Part shown: piece after piece, positions 47,841 through 56,454 of the stretch | How positions within the stretch are numbered: position 1 is the stretch's first letter | Layout: every line of letters starts with the position of its first letter | Assembly (NCBI RefSeq): GCF_028682395.1 | Contig: NZ_JANHLC010000002.1 | Coordinates: forward strand, 1-64,000 | DNA length: 64,000 nucleotides | Reading direction: 5' to 3' | Origin: Pseudomonas putida | Lineage (GTDB): Bacteria; Pseudomonadota; Gammaproteobacteria; Pseudomonadales; Pseudomonadaceae | Translations under genes and position numbers: made by a program | Notes under the pieces: generated by a model | The model's input: only the letters and a program-made list of their open reading frames with translations | Told to the model about the DNA's origin: nothing | Database searches by the model: none

Positions 47841-47924
47841 GGACCGGCGACCGCAGGCTGGCCAAGCCACAGAGCCGCGAGGCAAACTGGTGGGCACGAC
47901 TGCCCTGTTCAAGGAACCGAATCG

Positions 47925-48629
47925 ATGTTGCCGTTACCCGGTCTAGTGCGACGCAACCCACGTCACTTACGTATTCAGGCCTGGCGGGCGCGCATCGGCC
48001 TGGGGCTGGTGGCCAGTCTTTCGCTCCTGGCGGGCATGACCGATGCCATCGGGTTTATGGCCACCGGCGATTTCGTTTCATTTATGAGCGGCAACACCAC
48101 CCGCCTGGCGGTGGCGGTCAGCGAAGGAGAGCTGGGCTTGACCCTGCGCCTGCTCACCGCAATCGCCGCATTTGTAGTGGGCAACGCGTTGGGGGTGGTC
48201 ATCGGTCGCCTCAGCGGTCACCGCGCCCTGCCCCTGATGCTGGGCATCGCCGCACTGCTATGTGGTGCGGCTACGCTGCCCCAGAGCGGGCAATTGCTCG
48301 CGCTGATCGCCGCCATTTTGGCCATGGGCATGCTCAATGCCGCCGTCGAACAGGTCAATGGGCTGCCCATCGGGCTGACCTATGTCACCGGGGCACTGTC
48401 GCGCTTTGGCCGCGGGCTCGGGCGCTGGCTAATGGGCGAGCGGCGCAACGGCTGGCGGGTGCAACTGGTGCCCTGGAGCGGAATGTTGCTGGGCGCCATA
48501 TTAGGCGCACTACTGGAGAGCCAGTTCGGCTTGCGTGCGTTATGGGCCAGTGCCTTGATAGCCGTAATACTCGGCCTGGTATCACTCTGGATTCCTCGTC
48601 GCTGGCAGAAGGAATACATGCCCAGATAA
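47925..48629 (+). CDS. YoaK-family (DUF1275) membrane protein
   Basis: The 234-residue product has about six transmembrane segments and the family motif AGMTDAIGFMATGDFVSFMSGNTTRLAVA. C-terminal strands include GLPIGLTYVTGALSRFGRGL. YoaK-like proteins are common inner-membrane proteins without a settled function. It lies 84 bp after modC on the same strand and could be read through from it, but a link to molybdate is not shown. Confidence 0.85.
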   Translation: MLPLPGLVRRNPRHLRIQAWRARIGLGLVASLSLLAGMTDAIGFMATGDFVSFMSGNTTRLAVAVSEGELGLTLRLLTAIAAFVVGNALGVVIGRLSGHRALPLMLGIAALLCGAATLPQSGQLLALIAAILAMGMLNAAVEQVNGLPIGLTYVTGALSRFGRGLGRWLMGERRNGWRVQLVPWSGMLLGAILGALLESQFGLRALWASALIAVILGLVSLWIPRRWQKEYMPR

Positions 48630-48764
48630 GTGGGATTCGTCTTTATGTAAATAGATGGCCAATGGCCTTATGCTGACCCTAGTCAAGGACGAGCACGCGG
48701 GAGATCTGCTCTACTGCGCGGCTTTTGTGTCTTGCCGCTTCATGGCTTTTCAGGAGATCTACCC

Positions 48765-50474
48765 ATGGCGCTTTCCCGTTGGCTACCCGGGCTGGCCGAC
48801 CTTCTTCATTACAAACGCGAGTGGTTTCAGTCCGACCTGCAGGCCGGCCTGTCAGTGGCGGCTATCCAGATCCCCATTGCCATTGCCTACGCACAGATTG
48901 TTGGCTTCCCTCCCCATGTCGGGCTATACGCCTGCATTCTGCCGATGATCATTTACGCCCTGGTGGGCAGTTCCCGCCAGTTGATGGTCGGCCCCGATGC
49001 CGCCACCTGCGCCATGCTTGCCGGTGCCATCGCCCCCTTGGCCATGGGTGACCCTCAGCGTCTGGCGGCATTGTCGGTCATTACCACGATCATGGTGGGC
49101 CTGATGCTGATCGCCGCCGGGGTCGCCCGGGCCGGCTTTATTGCCAGCTTCTTCTCACGGCCCATCCTGATCGGTTATCTCAACGGTATTGGCCTGAGCC
49201 TGCTGGCCGGGCAGTTGGGCAAGGTGCTTGGTTACAAAACCGAGGCCGACGGCTTTATTCTCAGCCTGGTCAATATGCTGAGCCGGATCAACGAAACCCA
49301 TATCCTCAGCCTCCTGCTGGGCCTCTTCGCCCTGGGCCTGCTGATCTGGCTGCCGCGCCGCTATCCCAAATGGCCCTCGGCGCTGGTCGCCGTGGCAGTC
49401 GCCACCGTATTGGCAGCGTTGTTTCGCCTGGACCTTTTCGGCGTCGCCGTACTGGGTGCGGTGCCCTCCGGCATGCCGGAACTGAGCTGGCCGCAGAGCA
49501 ATCTGGGCGAAATGAAAAGCTTGCTGCGCGACGCCCTCGGGATTGCCACGGTCAGTTTTTGCAGCGCGATGCTGACCGCCCGCAGCTTTGCCGCGCGTCA
49601 CGGTTATGCAGTCAATGCCAACCGTGAATTCATTGCCCTGGGTCTGTCGAACATCGGCGCCGGGGTTTCCCAAGGCTTTGCCATCAGCGGCGCCGACTCG
49701 CGCACCGCCGTCAATGATATGGTCGGCGGCAAAAGCCAGTTGGTCGGCATCATCGCAGCCCTGGTGATTGCCCTGACCCTCCTGCTGTTTACCGCACCGC
49801 TGGCATGGATTCCGCAGCCGGCGCTCGGTGCCGTGCTGCTGATGGCCGGCTGGGGCCTGATCGATATTCGCTCGATGCGCAGAATCTACTCCCTGAGCCG
49901 CTTCGAGTTCTGGCTGTGCGTGCTAACCACCGTCGGCGTGCTGGGCGTTGGCGTACTGCCCGGCATATTGATCGCCGTGACCCTGGCAGTACTGCGCCTG
50001 CTGCAAACCATCTACCAGCCCACTGACGCTGTACTGGGCTGGGAGCGCGGCGTGGAAGGCCAGGTCAATATCGCCCGGCATCCCAAGGCGCGAACCTACC
50101 CGGGCCTGGTGATCTACCGATTCGACGAGGCGATCCTGTTCTTCAACGCCGACTACTTCAAGATGCGGATCCTCGAAGCCGTCGCCAACGAGCCCAATGC
50201 CAAGGCCGTGCTGTTCGATGCCGAAGGCGTGACATCGATCGATGTCAGCGGCCTGGCCGCCCTGAACGAAGTGCGCGAAACCCTGAAGGCCCAGGGCATT
50301 ATCCTGAGTATCTCCCGGGCTCGCGGCACCTTCCTGCGCATGCTCGTACGCTCCGGCTTCGCCCGGGAAATGCGCCCGGGCCAAGTCTTTCGCTCGGTGC
50401 GTGCCGGGGTTAGGGCCTACAGGCTTTGGCGAATCAGCAACAGAAGAAAAGGCACAAATCTGCAGCCAGCCTGA
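48765..50474 (+). CDS. SulP-family anion permease with C-terminal STAS domain
   Basis: The 569-residue product starts MALSRWLPGLADLLHYKREW, has about 11-12 hydrophobic segments (including QAGLSVAAIQIPIAIAYAQI) and a cytoplasmic STAS domain at about 440-560 (YRFDEAILFFNADYFKMRI, VLFDAEGVTSIDVSGLAAL). AGGAG lies 8 bp before the ATG at 48765. SulP proteins move sulfate, bicarbonate, C4-dicarboxylates or other anions; the substrate cannot be read here. Confidence 0.92.
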   Translation: MALSRWLPGLADLLHYKREWFQSDLQAGLSVAAIQIPIAIAYAQIVGFPPHVGLYACILPMIIYALVGSSRQLMVGPDAATCAMLAGAIAPLAMGDPQRLAALSVITTIMVGLMLIAAGVARAGFIASFFSRPILIGYLNGIGLSLLAGQLGKVLGYKTEADGFILSLVNMLSRINETHILSLLLGLFALGLLIWLPRRYPKWPSALVAVAVATVLAALFRLDLFGVAVLGAVPSGMPELSWPQSNLGEMKSLLRDALGIATVSFCSAMLTARSFAARHGYAVNANREFIALGLSNIGAGVSQGFAISGADSRTAVNDMVGGKSQLVGIIAALVIALTLLLFTAPLAWIPQPALGAVLLMAGWGLIDIRSMRRIYSLSRFEFWLCVLTTVGVLGVGVLPGILIAVTLAVLRLLQTIYQPTDAVLGWERGVEGQVNIARHPKARTYPGLVIYRFDEAILFFNADYFKMRILEAVANEPNAKAVLFDAEGVTSIDVSGLAALNEVRETLKAQGIILSISRARGTFLRMLVRSGFAREMRPGQVFRSVRAGVRAYRLWRISNRRKGTNLQPA

Positions 50475-50559
50475 GGAAATTCCGGCATCAGCCATAGACC
50501 AGGCGCAAGGCGGTTCCGCCTCGCCTGGGCTAACGTTGGCCTAACGTCGAGGATTACCC

Positions 50560-50769
50560 ATGCCCAATACCGATCTGCTCCCCGCCCTGCTCTCCAAGCT
50601 CAATGAAAACCAGCTGGCGCTGGAAAGCGCCATTGTCGAGTTATCCAACTGGGTCGAGCAGCAAGGCTCAGCCGACATCGCCGACCATGTACGCAGCACC
50701 CTGGACCCACTCGATCACAACCACGAATTCATCAGCATGGCCCTGGCGGTCCTGATGACGCCAGAATGA
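50560..50769 (+). CDS. Conserved hypothetical protein, 69 residues
   Basis: The product starts MPNTDLLPALLSKLNENQLA and is largely helical and acidic, ending FISMALAVLMTPE. GAGGAT precedes the ATG. No family is recognised. It lies between the SulP permease and the siderophore receptor genes. Confidence 0.65.
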   Translation: MPNTDLLPALLSKLNENQLALESAIVELSNWVEQQGSADIADHVRSTLDPLDHNHEFISMALAVLMTPE

Positions 50770-50838
50770 GGCGCGCTAGAGCCCTTTAGGCCAGTACACC
50801 AGATATACATTTCGACACTGTTTGCTCGGAACTTTAAA

Positions 50839-50862
50839 TTGATTGAGATTCGTTTGCATATA
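50839..50862 (+). promoter_or_regulatory. Candidate Fur box
   Basis: TTGATTGAGATTCGTTTGCA resembles the Fur consensus as found in Pseudomonas promoters (GAGA-TCGTTTGCAT-like core). It lies about 40-60 bp before the TonB-dependent receptor gene, as expected for iron repression. Confidence 0.55.
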
Positions 50863-50900
50863 AGAATCCCCGCACTTTTTAGGCCGAGGTTCATTTCTTC

Positions 50901-53075
50901 ATGTCCCGTAACAACACTCCATACCCTAATGCTTCCCGCCGGTTGTGGTCGACTTCGCTGGGCTTTCTGGCCCTCGGTATTTCCGAAAGTGCGCTGGCTG
51001 CGGGCGTGCCCGAGAAACGCGCAACGCCTCCTGAACACAATGCACTCACGCTAGACAGTACCGAGGTCACAGGCGAGCAGCATGGTGGCTACAAAAAGGA
51101 TGTGTCCAGCTCGCCGAAATTCACCGCGCCCCTGCGCGAAACGCCCAAGTCCGTCACCATCATCACCGATACCTTGATGCAGGAACGCGGCGTCACCTCC
51201 CTGGCCGATGCCCTGCGTACGACCCCAGGCATCACCTTTGGCGCAGGTGAAGGCGGCACGCCACTGGGCGATCGCCCCTTTATCCGGGGCTATGAAGCCA
51301 GCACCGATATCCTGATTGACGGCATCCGCGATGTCGGTCGCCTGTCCCATGAAACCTTTAACGTCGAACAGGTCGAAATCGTCAAGGGCCCGGGCTCGGC
51401 CTATGCTGGCCGCGGCTCCACCGGGGGCACGATCAACCTGGTCAGCAAGACCGCACGCGCCGAAGACTTCACTCAAGGCAGCCTGCGACTGGGGACCGAC
51501 CAACTGCGCCGCACGAGCATCGATGTAAACCGCTACCTGCCCGAGCAGAACATGGCCTTTCGCTTGAATGCCATGAAGCATGAAGCCGATACCCCGGGAC
51601 GTGATGATGTCGAAGTCAGCCGCTGGGGCATTGCCCCCACCCTGACCTTTGGCCTGCACACCCCGACTCGCTTGACGCTCAGCTACTACCACATGCAGAG
51701 CGACGATATCCCCGACCAGGGCCACCCGATGTCGGAGATCACCAAGAAGCCGGTCAATGTCGACCGCGACAACTTCTACGGCTTCGCCAAACGCGACTTT
51801 CGCAAGACCTCCAGTGACCTGGCAACCTTCCAGCTCGAGCATGACCTCAACGAGCACATGACCCTGCGCAACACCCTGCGTGGCAGCCGCAGCATGCAGG
51901 ACTACGTCATGAGCCGTGCGTCCCTCACCGCAGCGCAGGAGCAGGCCGGCATCGTCGCCCGGGGTCCGGCGCGCGGGCGCAATGTGGTGAACAAGGCACT
52001 GATCAACCAGACCGACCTGTTCGGCAAGTTCGATACCGGCTCCATTACCCATAGCTACAGCGCCGGTCTGGAGTTCTCCCGGGAACGCCTCGACACCAAG
52101 GCGCGGTACGCAACCTCCAGGGATATCGATGCCGGCGACCTGAACCATCCCAACCCCAACGATCCTTATGCGCCTTACGGGCGTGGCAATGGCAGTCACA
52201 GCGAGGTCAAGCACAACAACCGCGCCCTCTACCTGATGGACACCCTGGCCCTGCATGAACAATGGGACCTGAACCTGGGCGTGCGTTATGACGACTACCA
52301 CGTCTCCGACGCCAAGCTGACCAACAAGAACAACCTGTGGAACTACCAGGCCGGCATCGTCTTCAAGCCACTGCCGTACGGCAGTATCTACCTGAGCTAC
52401 GGTACCTCCTCCAACCCTTCGGGCGAAACCGCCGGTCAATCGGGGGGCGCGGATGGCCCGGCAGGGGGCGGCTTGCTCGACCTCGATCCGGAAAAAAGTC
52501 GCAGCCTGGAACTGGGGACCAAGTGGGATCTGCTTGACGAGCGCCTAGCGCTAACGGCGGCCGTGTTCAAGACGGAAAAAACCGATGGCCGCTCCTATGA
52601 CGCCGCCACGGGCGAAGTCAGCTTGACCGGTAATAGCGAAGTTCAGGGCTTCGAAGTGGGGGCCACTGGCAGCATCACTGATCGCTGGGACATTGCGGCG
52701 GGCTATACCTATCTCGATGCCAAGACAGTCAAGTACGCCAATTCACGCGAAAGCTTCGACGGCAAGCAGGCCAAGTTTATTGCGCCCCATAGCGGCAGCG
52801 TCTGGACCACCTACATGCTGACCGAGCGCTGGAAAGTCGGCGGTGGCGCCAACTACATGAGCAAACGCTATGTCGACGACGCCAATATCAAGAGCCTTGA
52901 TGCCTACTGGCGTTACGACGCGATGGTTGCCTACCGGGTCAACAAGAACCTGGACCTGCAGTTCAACGTCTTGAACCTGACCGACGAAACCATCTACGAC
53001 GCCTCCCATGTGGGCGTGTTCGCCAACGTTGCACCGGGGCGCTCGGCCGAACTGGCCGCCAACTTTCGCTTCTAG
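50901..53075 (+). CDS. TonB-dependent siderophore receptor (catecholate Fiu/PiuA-like)
   Basis: The 724-residue product has a signal peptide (to SALAAG), a plug domain (ETPKSVTIITDTLMQERGV, ALRTTPGITFGAGEGG, FIRGYEASTDILIDGIRDVG, EIVKGPGSAYAGRGSTGGTI) and a 22-strand barrel ending in AELAANFRF. The overall pattern fits monomeric catecholate receptors of the Fiu/PiuA type. A Fur-like box precedes it. No siderophore biosynthesis genes are near, so xenosiderophore uptake is plausible. Confidence 0.93.
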   Translation: MSRNNTPYPNASRRLWSTSLGFLALGISESALAAGVPEKRATPPEHNALTLDSTEVTGEQHGGYKKDVSSSPKFTAPLRETPKSVTIITDTLMQERGVTSLADALRTTPGITFGAGEGGTPLGDRPFIRGYEASTDILIDGIRDVGRLSHETFNVEQVEIVKGPGSAYAGRGSTGGTINLVSKTARAEDFTQGSLRLGTDQLRRTSIDVNRYLPEQNMAFRLNAMKHEADTPGRDDVEVSRWGIAPTLTFGLHTPTRLTLSYYHMQSDDIPDQGHPMSEITKKPVNVDRDNFYGFAKRDFRKTSSDLATFQLEHDLNEHMTLRNTLRGSRSMQDYVMSRASLTAAQEQAGIVARGPARGRNVVNKALINQTDLFGKFDTGSITHSYSAGLEFSRERLDTKARYATSRDIDAGDLNHPNPNDPYAPYGRGNGSHSEVKHNNRALYLMDTLALHEQWDLNLGVRYDDYHVSDAKLTNKNNLWNYQAGIVFKPLPYGSIYLSYGTSSNPSGETAGQSGGADGPAGGGLLDLDPEKSRSLELGTKWDLLDERLALTAAVFKTEKTDGRSYDAATGEVSLTGNSEVQGFEVGATGSITDRWDIAAGYTYLDAKTVKYANSRESFDGKQAKFIAPHSGSVWTTYMLTERWKVGGGANYMSKRYVDDANIKSLDAYWRYDAMVAYRVNKNLDLQFNVLNLTDETIYDASHVGVFANVAPGRSAELAANFRF

Positions 53076-53128
53076 AGCGATCTTGAGCGGACGGCCTCGC
53101 CGCCCGCTCAACACTCACCACACATCAA

Positions 53129-53440
53129 TCAACACGCCCGGTATGCGCCACGGCGCGGCAATACCAATGTCGTGAACTGCAGCGACAGCAGCGACCGGGC
53201 CCGCTCCTGCCCCCACAACAGCGCCTGGCTGATGGTTTCGCCACAACGGCTTTCGTAATACTCCTCGAAAATCAGCTCCCCGCCCTGGGCATAGGCCCCC
53301 ACAAACAACTGAGTAACCCCCATCCGGGACAAGCGCGCCTGCACGTCGATCAGGGTTCGATCGGCGAGCCACTCGATATGGCAGCGGCTATGCAAGGTGC
53401 AATCAGCCCAGTCCCAGTACTTGAATCCACGTTTGCGCAT
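53129..53440 (-). CDS. Hypothetical protein, 103 residues
   Basis: The product starts MRKRGFKYWDWADCTLHSRC and contains LIFEEYYESRCGETISQALLWG. Several cysteines and aromatic residues are present; no family is recognised. GGAGACAGGT precedes the ATG. It converges on the siderophore receptor gene (53 bp between stops). Confidence 0.65.
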   Translation of the reverse strand: MRKRGFKYWDWADCTLHSRCHIEWLADRTLIDVQARLSRMGVTQLFVGAYAQGGELIFEEYYESRCGETISQALLWGQERARSLLSLQFTTLVLPRRGAYRAC

Positions 53441-54048
53441 ACCTGTCTCCGCGCTCGATAACCTCGATAACGAGGCGCCCAGTAGCGCATGGAGGCAATA
53501 TGATATCTAGCGTCAAATAGCATTAACCCCATGGGTGTAATGCGCTGGGGTTATTACATTCGTCCATGCCTTGGCGCCGCTATTGCCATGGCTATAGGCT
53601 GTTTTTTGCGGAGTATTGGCTTAAATGGGAGAGATTGTCGCGAGTGCGCCAATCACCAGGGTGAGCGCCAGAAAGCCGCCCAGAAACAACGCCATCTTCA
53701 ACATTTCGCCTCCTATCCTCTCTCTGTCATCACAGCGCTATTCTAGGTAGCTGGATACTTCGTTACAGAGGCAGGTGGCGCAGCAAAGTACAGATCAGAT
53801 GCGCGCAACGCCCGAGCCACGTGCTACTTGAGTGAGACTGCACGCGTGGAAAATTACGTAGATCACTGATCTATCTGGCTTTTCCCAAAAGAACAGCAGT
53901 AAAGAATTGTGGTGATATCAGCCTCGGCAAACTTGCCTAGACGAAGACACCTGTATATATTCGTGCCCCTGCGAAATTTTCGACCGAAGCCGCATCGCGT
54001 CGCTAACGGATTGATTTAAAAGCAGCAAACCTGCTTCACCGCGCTACC
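53441..54048. other. Intergenic stretch holding a 27-codon gene and the tRNA-Leu promoter
   Basis: Apart from the small ORF at 53621-53704, no coding sequence is supported. A GTAGATCACTGATCTAT palindrome-like sequence (53861-53877) resembles the segments downstream of the tRNA-Cys fragments at 57.3 and 59.5 kb. Confidence 0.4.
53621..53704 (-). CDS. 27-residue single-pass membrane peptide
   Basis: The minus strand encodes MLKMALFLGGFLALTLVIGA and seven more residues ending SPI, almost entirely one hydrophobic helix. TAGGAGG sits 4 bp before the ATG, a near-ideal ribosome binding site. Such composition with a strong Shine-Dalgarno rarely arises by chance. The family is unknown; it could be a small subunit or regulator of a membrane complex. 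Confidence 0.65.
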   Translation of the reverse strand: MLKMALFLGGFLALTLVIGALATISPI

Positions 54049-54135
54049 GCCCGAATGGCGAAACTGGTAGACGCATGGGACTTAAAATCCCCCGCTCGTA
54101 AGGGCGTCCCGGTTCGATTCCGGGTTCGGGCACCA
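54049..54135 (+). tRNA. tRNA-Leu (anticodon UAA)
   Basis: The 87-nt gene has a seven-pair acceptor stem (GCCCGAA/TTCGGGC) and encoded ACCA, a D arm (GGCGAAACTGGTAGACGC), anticodon stem TGGGA with loop CTTAAAA (anticodon TAA at 54083-54085), a long variable arm (CCGCTCGTAAGGGCG) and T arm CCCGGTTCGATTCCGGG. Reads codon UUA. A strong terminator follows. Confidence 0.96.
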
Positions 54136-54143
54136 TAGATATC

Positions 54144-54184
54144 AAGGGCTTGCATGATTAATCTCATGCAGGCCCTTATCTTTT
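54144..54184 (+). terminator. Intrinsic terminator after tRNA-Leu
   Basis: AAGGGCTTGCATGA (54144-54157) pairs with TCATGCAGGCCCTT (54164-54177) with one wobble, followed by ATCTTTT. Confidence 0.88.
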
Positions 54185-54297
54185 CTGCTCCGAAATTTTT
54201 GCCTGCTCTGCCACTCCACCGCCCTCGCTTGGCGCCTCGCGATCGAACCGAGCGCAGCACCACCAAGCCCGCGCAATGCTGAGAACCCCACAGGGGG

Positions 54298-54425
54298 TCA
54301 GAAGCGATAAGTCGCAGACAGACTCGCCACTTCTCCCTTCGAATCGACTTTGCCCTTGTTGCGGAGTGGCGTTTCGTCAAATGCCACACCGCCGCGCAGG
54401 GTCAACTGCTCAGTCAGCCGAGAGT
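54298..54425 (-). pseudogene. 3' remnant of a FadL/OmpP1-type outer-membrane protein
   Basis: The translation SRLTEQLTLRGGVAFDETPL, ending VASLSATYRF and a stop, is the last strands of a FadL-family barrel with terminal Phe. There is no start or upstream barrel. It is joined to a LysR fragment in another frame. Confidence 0.6.
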
Positions 54426-54460
54426 CAGAAGACTGCCCATCCAGAGTGGCACAGACGCTG

Positions 54461-54616
54461 TCGCGTAGTGCGTTGCAGCAACCGGGCGCCAAGGCGGCTT
54501 TCCAACTGCCTGACCAACGTGGTCGCGCAGCCGCGGGAAATGCCCAACTGCTCGGCAGCCTTGCTCAGGTCTGGCCTATTTATCAATTCAAAGAAGGCTA
54601 ATAGAGTGCGCTCATA
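54461..54616 (-). pseudogene. 5' remnant of a LysR-family regulator
   Basis: The minus strand reads ERTLLAFFELINRPDLSKAA, then EQLGISRGCATTLVRQLESR, LGARLLQRTTR, a LysR HTH. It lacks an in-frame ATG, and a stop follows shortly after the HTH. It is divergent from benE, so it was probably the benE regulator before a deletion fused it to the FadL remnant. Confidence 0.7.
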
Positions 54617-54665
54617 ATAAATACCCGGCGGCTATACGGCCACTGGGTGCAAAGAGAAGCGCACT

Positions 54666-55880
54666 ATGATCTCCAAAGATTTTTCCGTCTCGGCCGTGAC
54701 TGCCGGCTTTCTTGCCGTGCTGATTTCCTACGCCGGCCCCATGATCATCTTTTTCCAGGCCGCCCAGAGCGCCAATGCCTCGACCGAGATGATCACGTCC
54801 TGGATCTGGGCGGTTTCAGTCGGCGCCGCGGTGAGCGGGATACTCTTGAGCTGGTGGTTCAAAGTACCGGTGATTACGGCCTGGTCCGCGCCTGGCACGG
54901 CACTGCTGGTCAGCCAATTTCCCGAGCTGCCCCTTGGCCAGGCCGTAGGGGCCTATATCACCGCCGCTGTGGCAATCTTCCTGATCGGCATCACCGGCTG
55001 CTTCGACAAACTCATGCGCCTTATTCCCAAGGGGCTAGCCTGCGCCATGATGGCCGGGATCCTGTTCCAGTTTGGCGTGGGCGCGTTCAAGTCCGTGGAA
55101 CTGATGCCGTTGCTGGCGTTGTGCATGTTCGTGGCCTACATCATTTTCAAGCGACTGTTCCCACGCTACTGCCTGATTTTCCTGCTGATCGTTGGCGTGA
55201 TTCTGGCTGTTCTGCTGGAGGGCAGTGATCTGCAAGGCATAGAGTGGACGCTGGCCAAACCGGTGTTCATTCAGCCGGAATGGACCTGGGCCTCGACCCT
55301 GAGCCTTGCCATCCCGCTGGTGATGGTCAGCCTGACGGGGCAATTCCTGCCTGGCATGGCCATTTTGCGGACCTCGGGCTACGGCATTGCGGCCAAACCC
55401 TTGCTCAGCACCATCGGCCTAGTCTCGGTGGTGGTTGCCTGGTTTGGCGGCATCACCATTGTGATTGCCGCGATTACCGCCGCGCTGTGCACCGGCAAGG
55501 ATGCCCACGAAAACCCGGACAAACGTTACATCGCCGGCATCGCCAATGGCTTCTTCTATCTATGTGGGGCGTGCTTTGCCGGCACCATCATCACGCTCTT
55601 TACCGCCATGCCGAAAACCTTTGTCGCCGTGCTGGCCGGGTTGGCGCTGATCGGTGCCATCACCAGCAATCTCATGGGGGCCGTCAATGAGGCCGGGCAC
55701 CGCGAAGCCTCGATGATCACCTTTCTTGCCACCGCCTCCGGCATGAGCTACTTCGGCTTGGGCTCGGCATTCTGGGGGTTGGTCATTGGCAGCCTGACCT
55801 ACCTGGTGCTGCACAAGTCAGGCTGGAGCCGGCCAGGCAACACGGTGCCCCAACCGGTCGCCAAAAACACTGACATCTGA
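54666..55880 (+). CDS. benE: Benzoate/H+ symporter family protein (BenE)
   Basis: The 404-residue product has about 12 hydrophobic segments and BenE features: AGFLAVLISYAGPMIIFFQA, ITAWSAPGTALL, FVAVLAGLALIGAITSNL. BenE proteins import benzoate or related aromatic acids with protons. No ben catabolic genes are nearby and the adjacent LysR regulator is a remnant. A terminator follows. Confidence 0.92.
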   Translation: MISKDFSVSAVTAGFLAVLISYAGPMIIFFQAAQSANASTEMITSWIWAVSVGAAVSGILLSWWFKVPVITAWSAPGTALLVSQFPELPLGQAVGAYITAAVAIFLIGITGCFDKLMRLIPKGLACAMMAGILFQFGVGAFKSVELMPLLALCMFVAYIIFKRLFPRYCLIFLLIVGVILAVLLEGSDLQGIEWTLAKPVFIQPEWTWASTLSLAIPLVMVSLTGQFLPGMAILRTSGYGIAAKPLLSTIGLVSVVVAWFGGITIVIAAITAALCTGKDAHENPDKRYIAGIANGFFYLCGACFAGTIITLFTAMPKTFVAVLAGLALIGAITSNLMGAVNEAGHREASMITFLATASGMSYFGLGSAFWGLVIGSLTYLVLHKSGWSRPGNTVPQPVAKNTDI

Positions 55881-55885
55881 AAACC

Positions 55886-55918
55886 AAAGGCTTGCCGGAA
55901 AACCCCGCGCAAGCCTTT
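55886..55918 (+). terminator. Intrinsic terminator after benE
   Basis: AAAGGCTTGC (55886-55895) and GCAAGCCTTT (55909-55918) form a perfect 10-bp stem with a 13-base loop, followed by TTAC. Confidence 0.75.
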
Positions 55919-56069
55919 TACTGCCTGTGTTTCTTGCTGCCCGGCACAGTGCATTGCGCCACTGACTGGCGAGCGACTGCACGTCCATCGGTAAACGCCG
56001 CTTTTCTGGGCAATTGGTTGCTGAGCCTTCTACATTGAACCCGCCAATGTTCAAACCTTGGAGGACAAG

Positions 56070-56228
56070 ATGCCCAGTACCCCGTTGGATGACAAACGCC
56101 CTACCCCGGATCCCGCCGAAGACAATGCTCACCGGCGTCAGCCCGCTGGCCGCCAATGCGCTGGGCAAACTGGCTGCCACGACCCTGCTGCACGCCGTCG
56201 CGCCCTCAAGCGCTGGACAAACCGATAG
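56070..56228 (+). CDS. Possible small basic protein, 52 residues
   Basis: ATG at 56070 has GGAGG 6 bp upstream. The product starts MPSTPLDDKRPTPDPAEDNA and becomes Arg/Gln-rich (ARRRALKRWTNR at the end). A very strong terminator follows 14 bp after the stop. Ribosome site, length and terminator suggest a real small gene, but composition is unusual and no homologue is recognised. Confidence 0.45.
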   Translation: MPSTPLDDKRPTPDPAEDNAHRRQPAGRQCAGQTGCHDPAARRRALKRWTNR

Positions 56229-56241
56229 CGTTTCTCTTCAT

Positions 56242-56277
56242 CCCCAAAAAAACTCGCCGCAGCGAGTTTTTTTGGGG
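56242..56277. terminator. 16-bp perfect palindromic terminator
   Basis: CCCCAAAAAAACTCGC (56242-56257), loop CGCA, then GCGAGTTTTTTTGGGG (56262-56277). The inner GC stem with T7 gives a canonical bidirectional terminator; the outer C4/G4 pairs extend it unusually. Confidence 0.85.
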
Positions 56278-56398
56278 GGGGCTTGCAGAACAACAATCAT
56301 CTTCAACATAACAACGTTGATGCCATTGACCGGAGAAATTCATGTTGTTGGGCAGTCTTGGCTCTTAGGTGCCAGGCGTTAGTTGAGCTCAACAGCCG

Positions 56399-56434
56399 TG
56401 TGAGTGCATGACCTCGCAGAGACATGCACTCACA
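56399..56434. terminator. Stem-loop downstream of the acetyltransferase gene
   Basis: TGTGAGTGCATG (56399-56410) and CATGCACTCACA (56423-56434) form a perfect 12-bp stem 21 bp after the leftward stop. No T tract. A separate 12-bp palindrome GTTGAGCTCAAC lies at 56382-56393. Confidence 0.5.
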
Positions 56435-56454
56435 GGAGACGGGGGGCGTAGCGC

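Noticed and set aside
51051..52439. 462-codon minus-strand ORF opposite the siderophore receptor
   Set aside because: Low-complexity Gly/Val/Gln translation in antisense to a well-supported gene.
56014..56382. Longer ORF overlapping the 56070 small gene in another frame
   Set aside because: It runs through the 16-bp terminator and lacks a ribosome site at its start.
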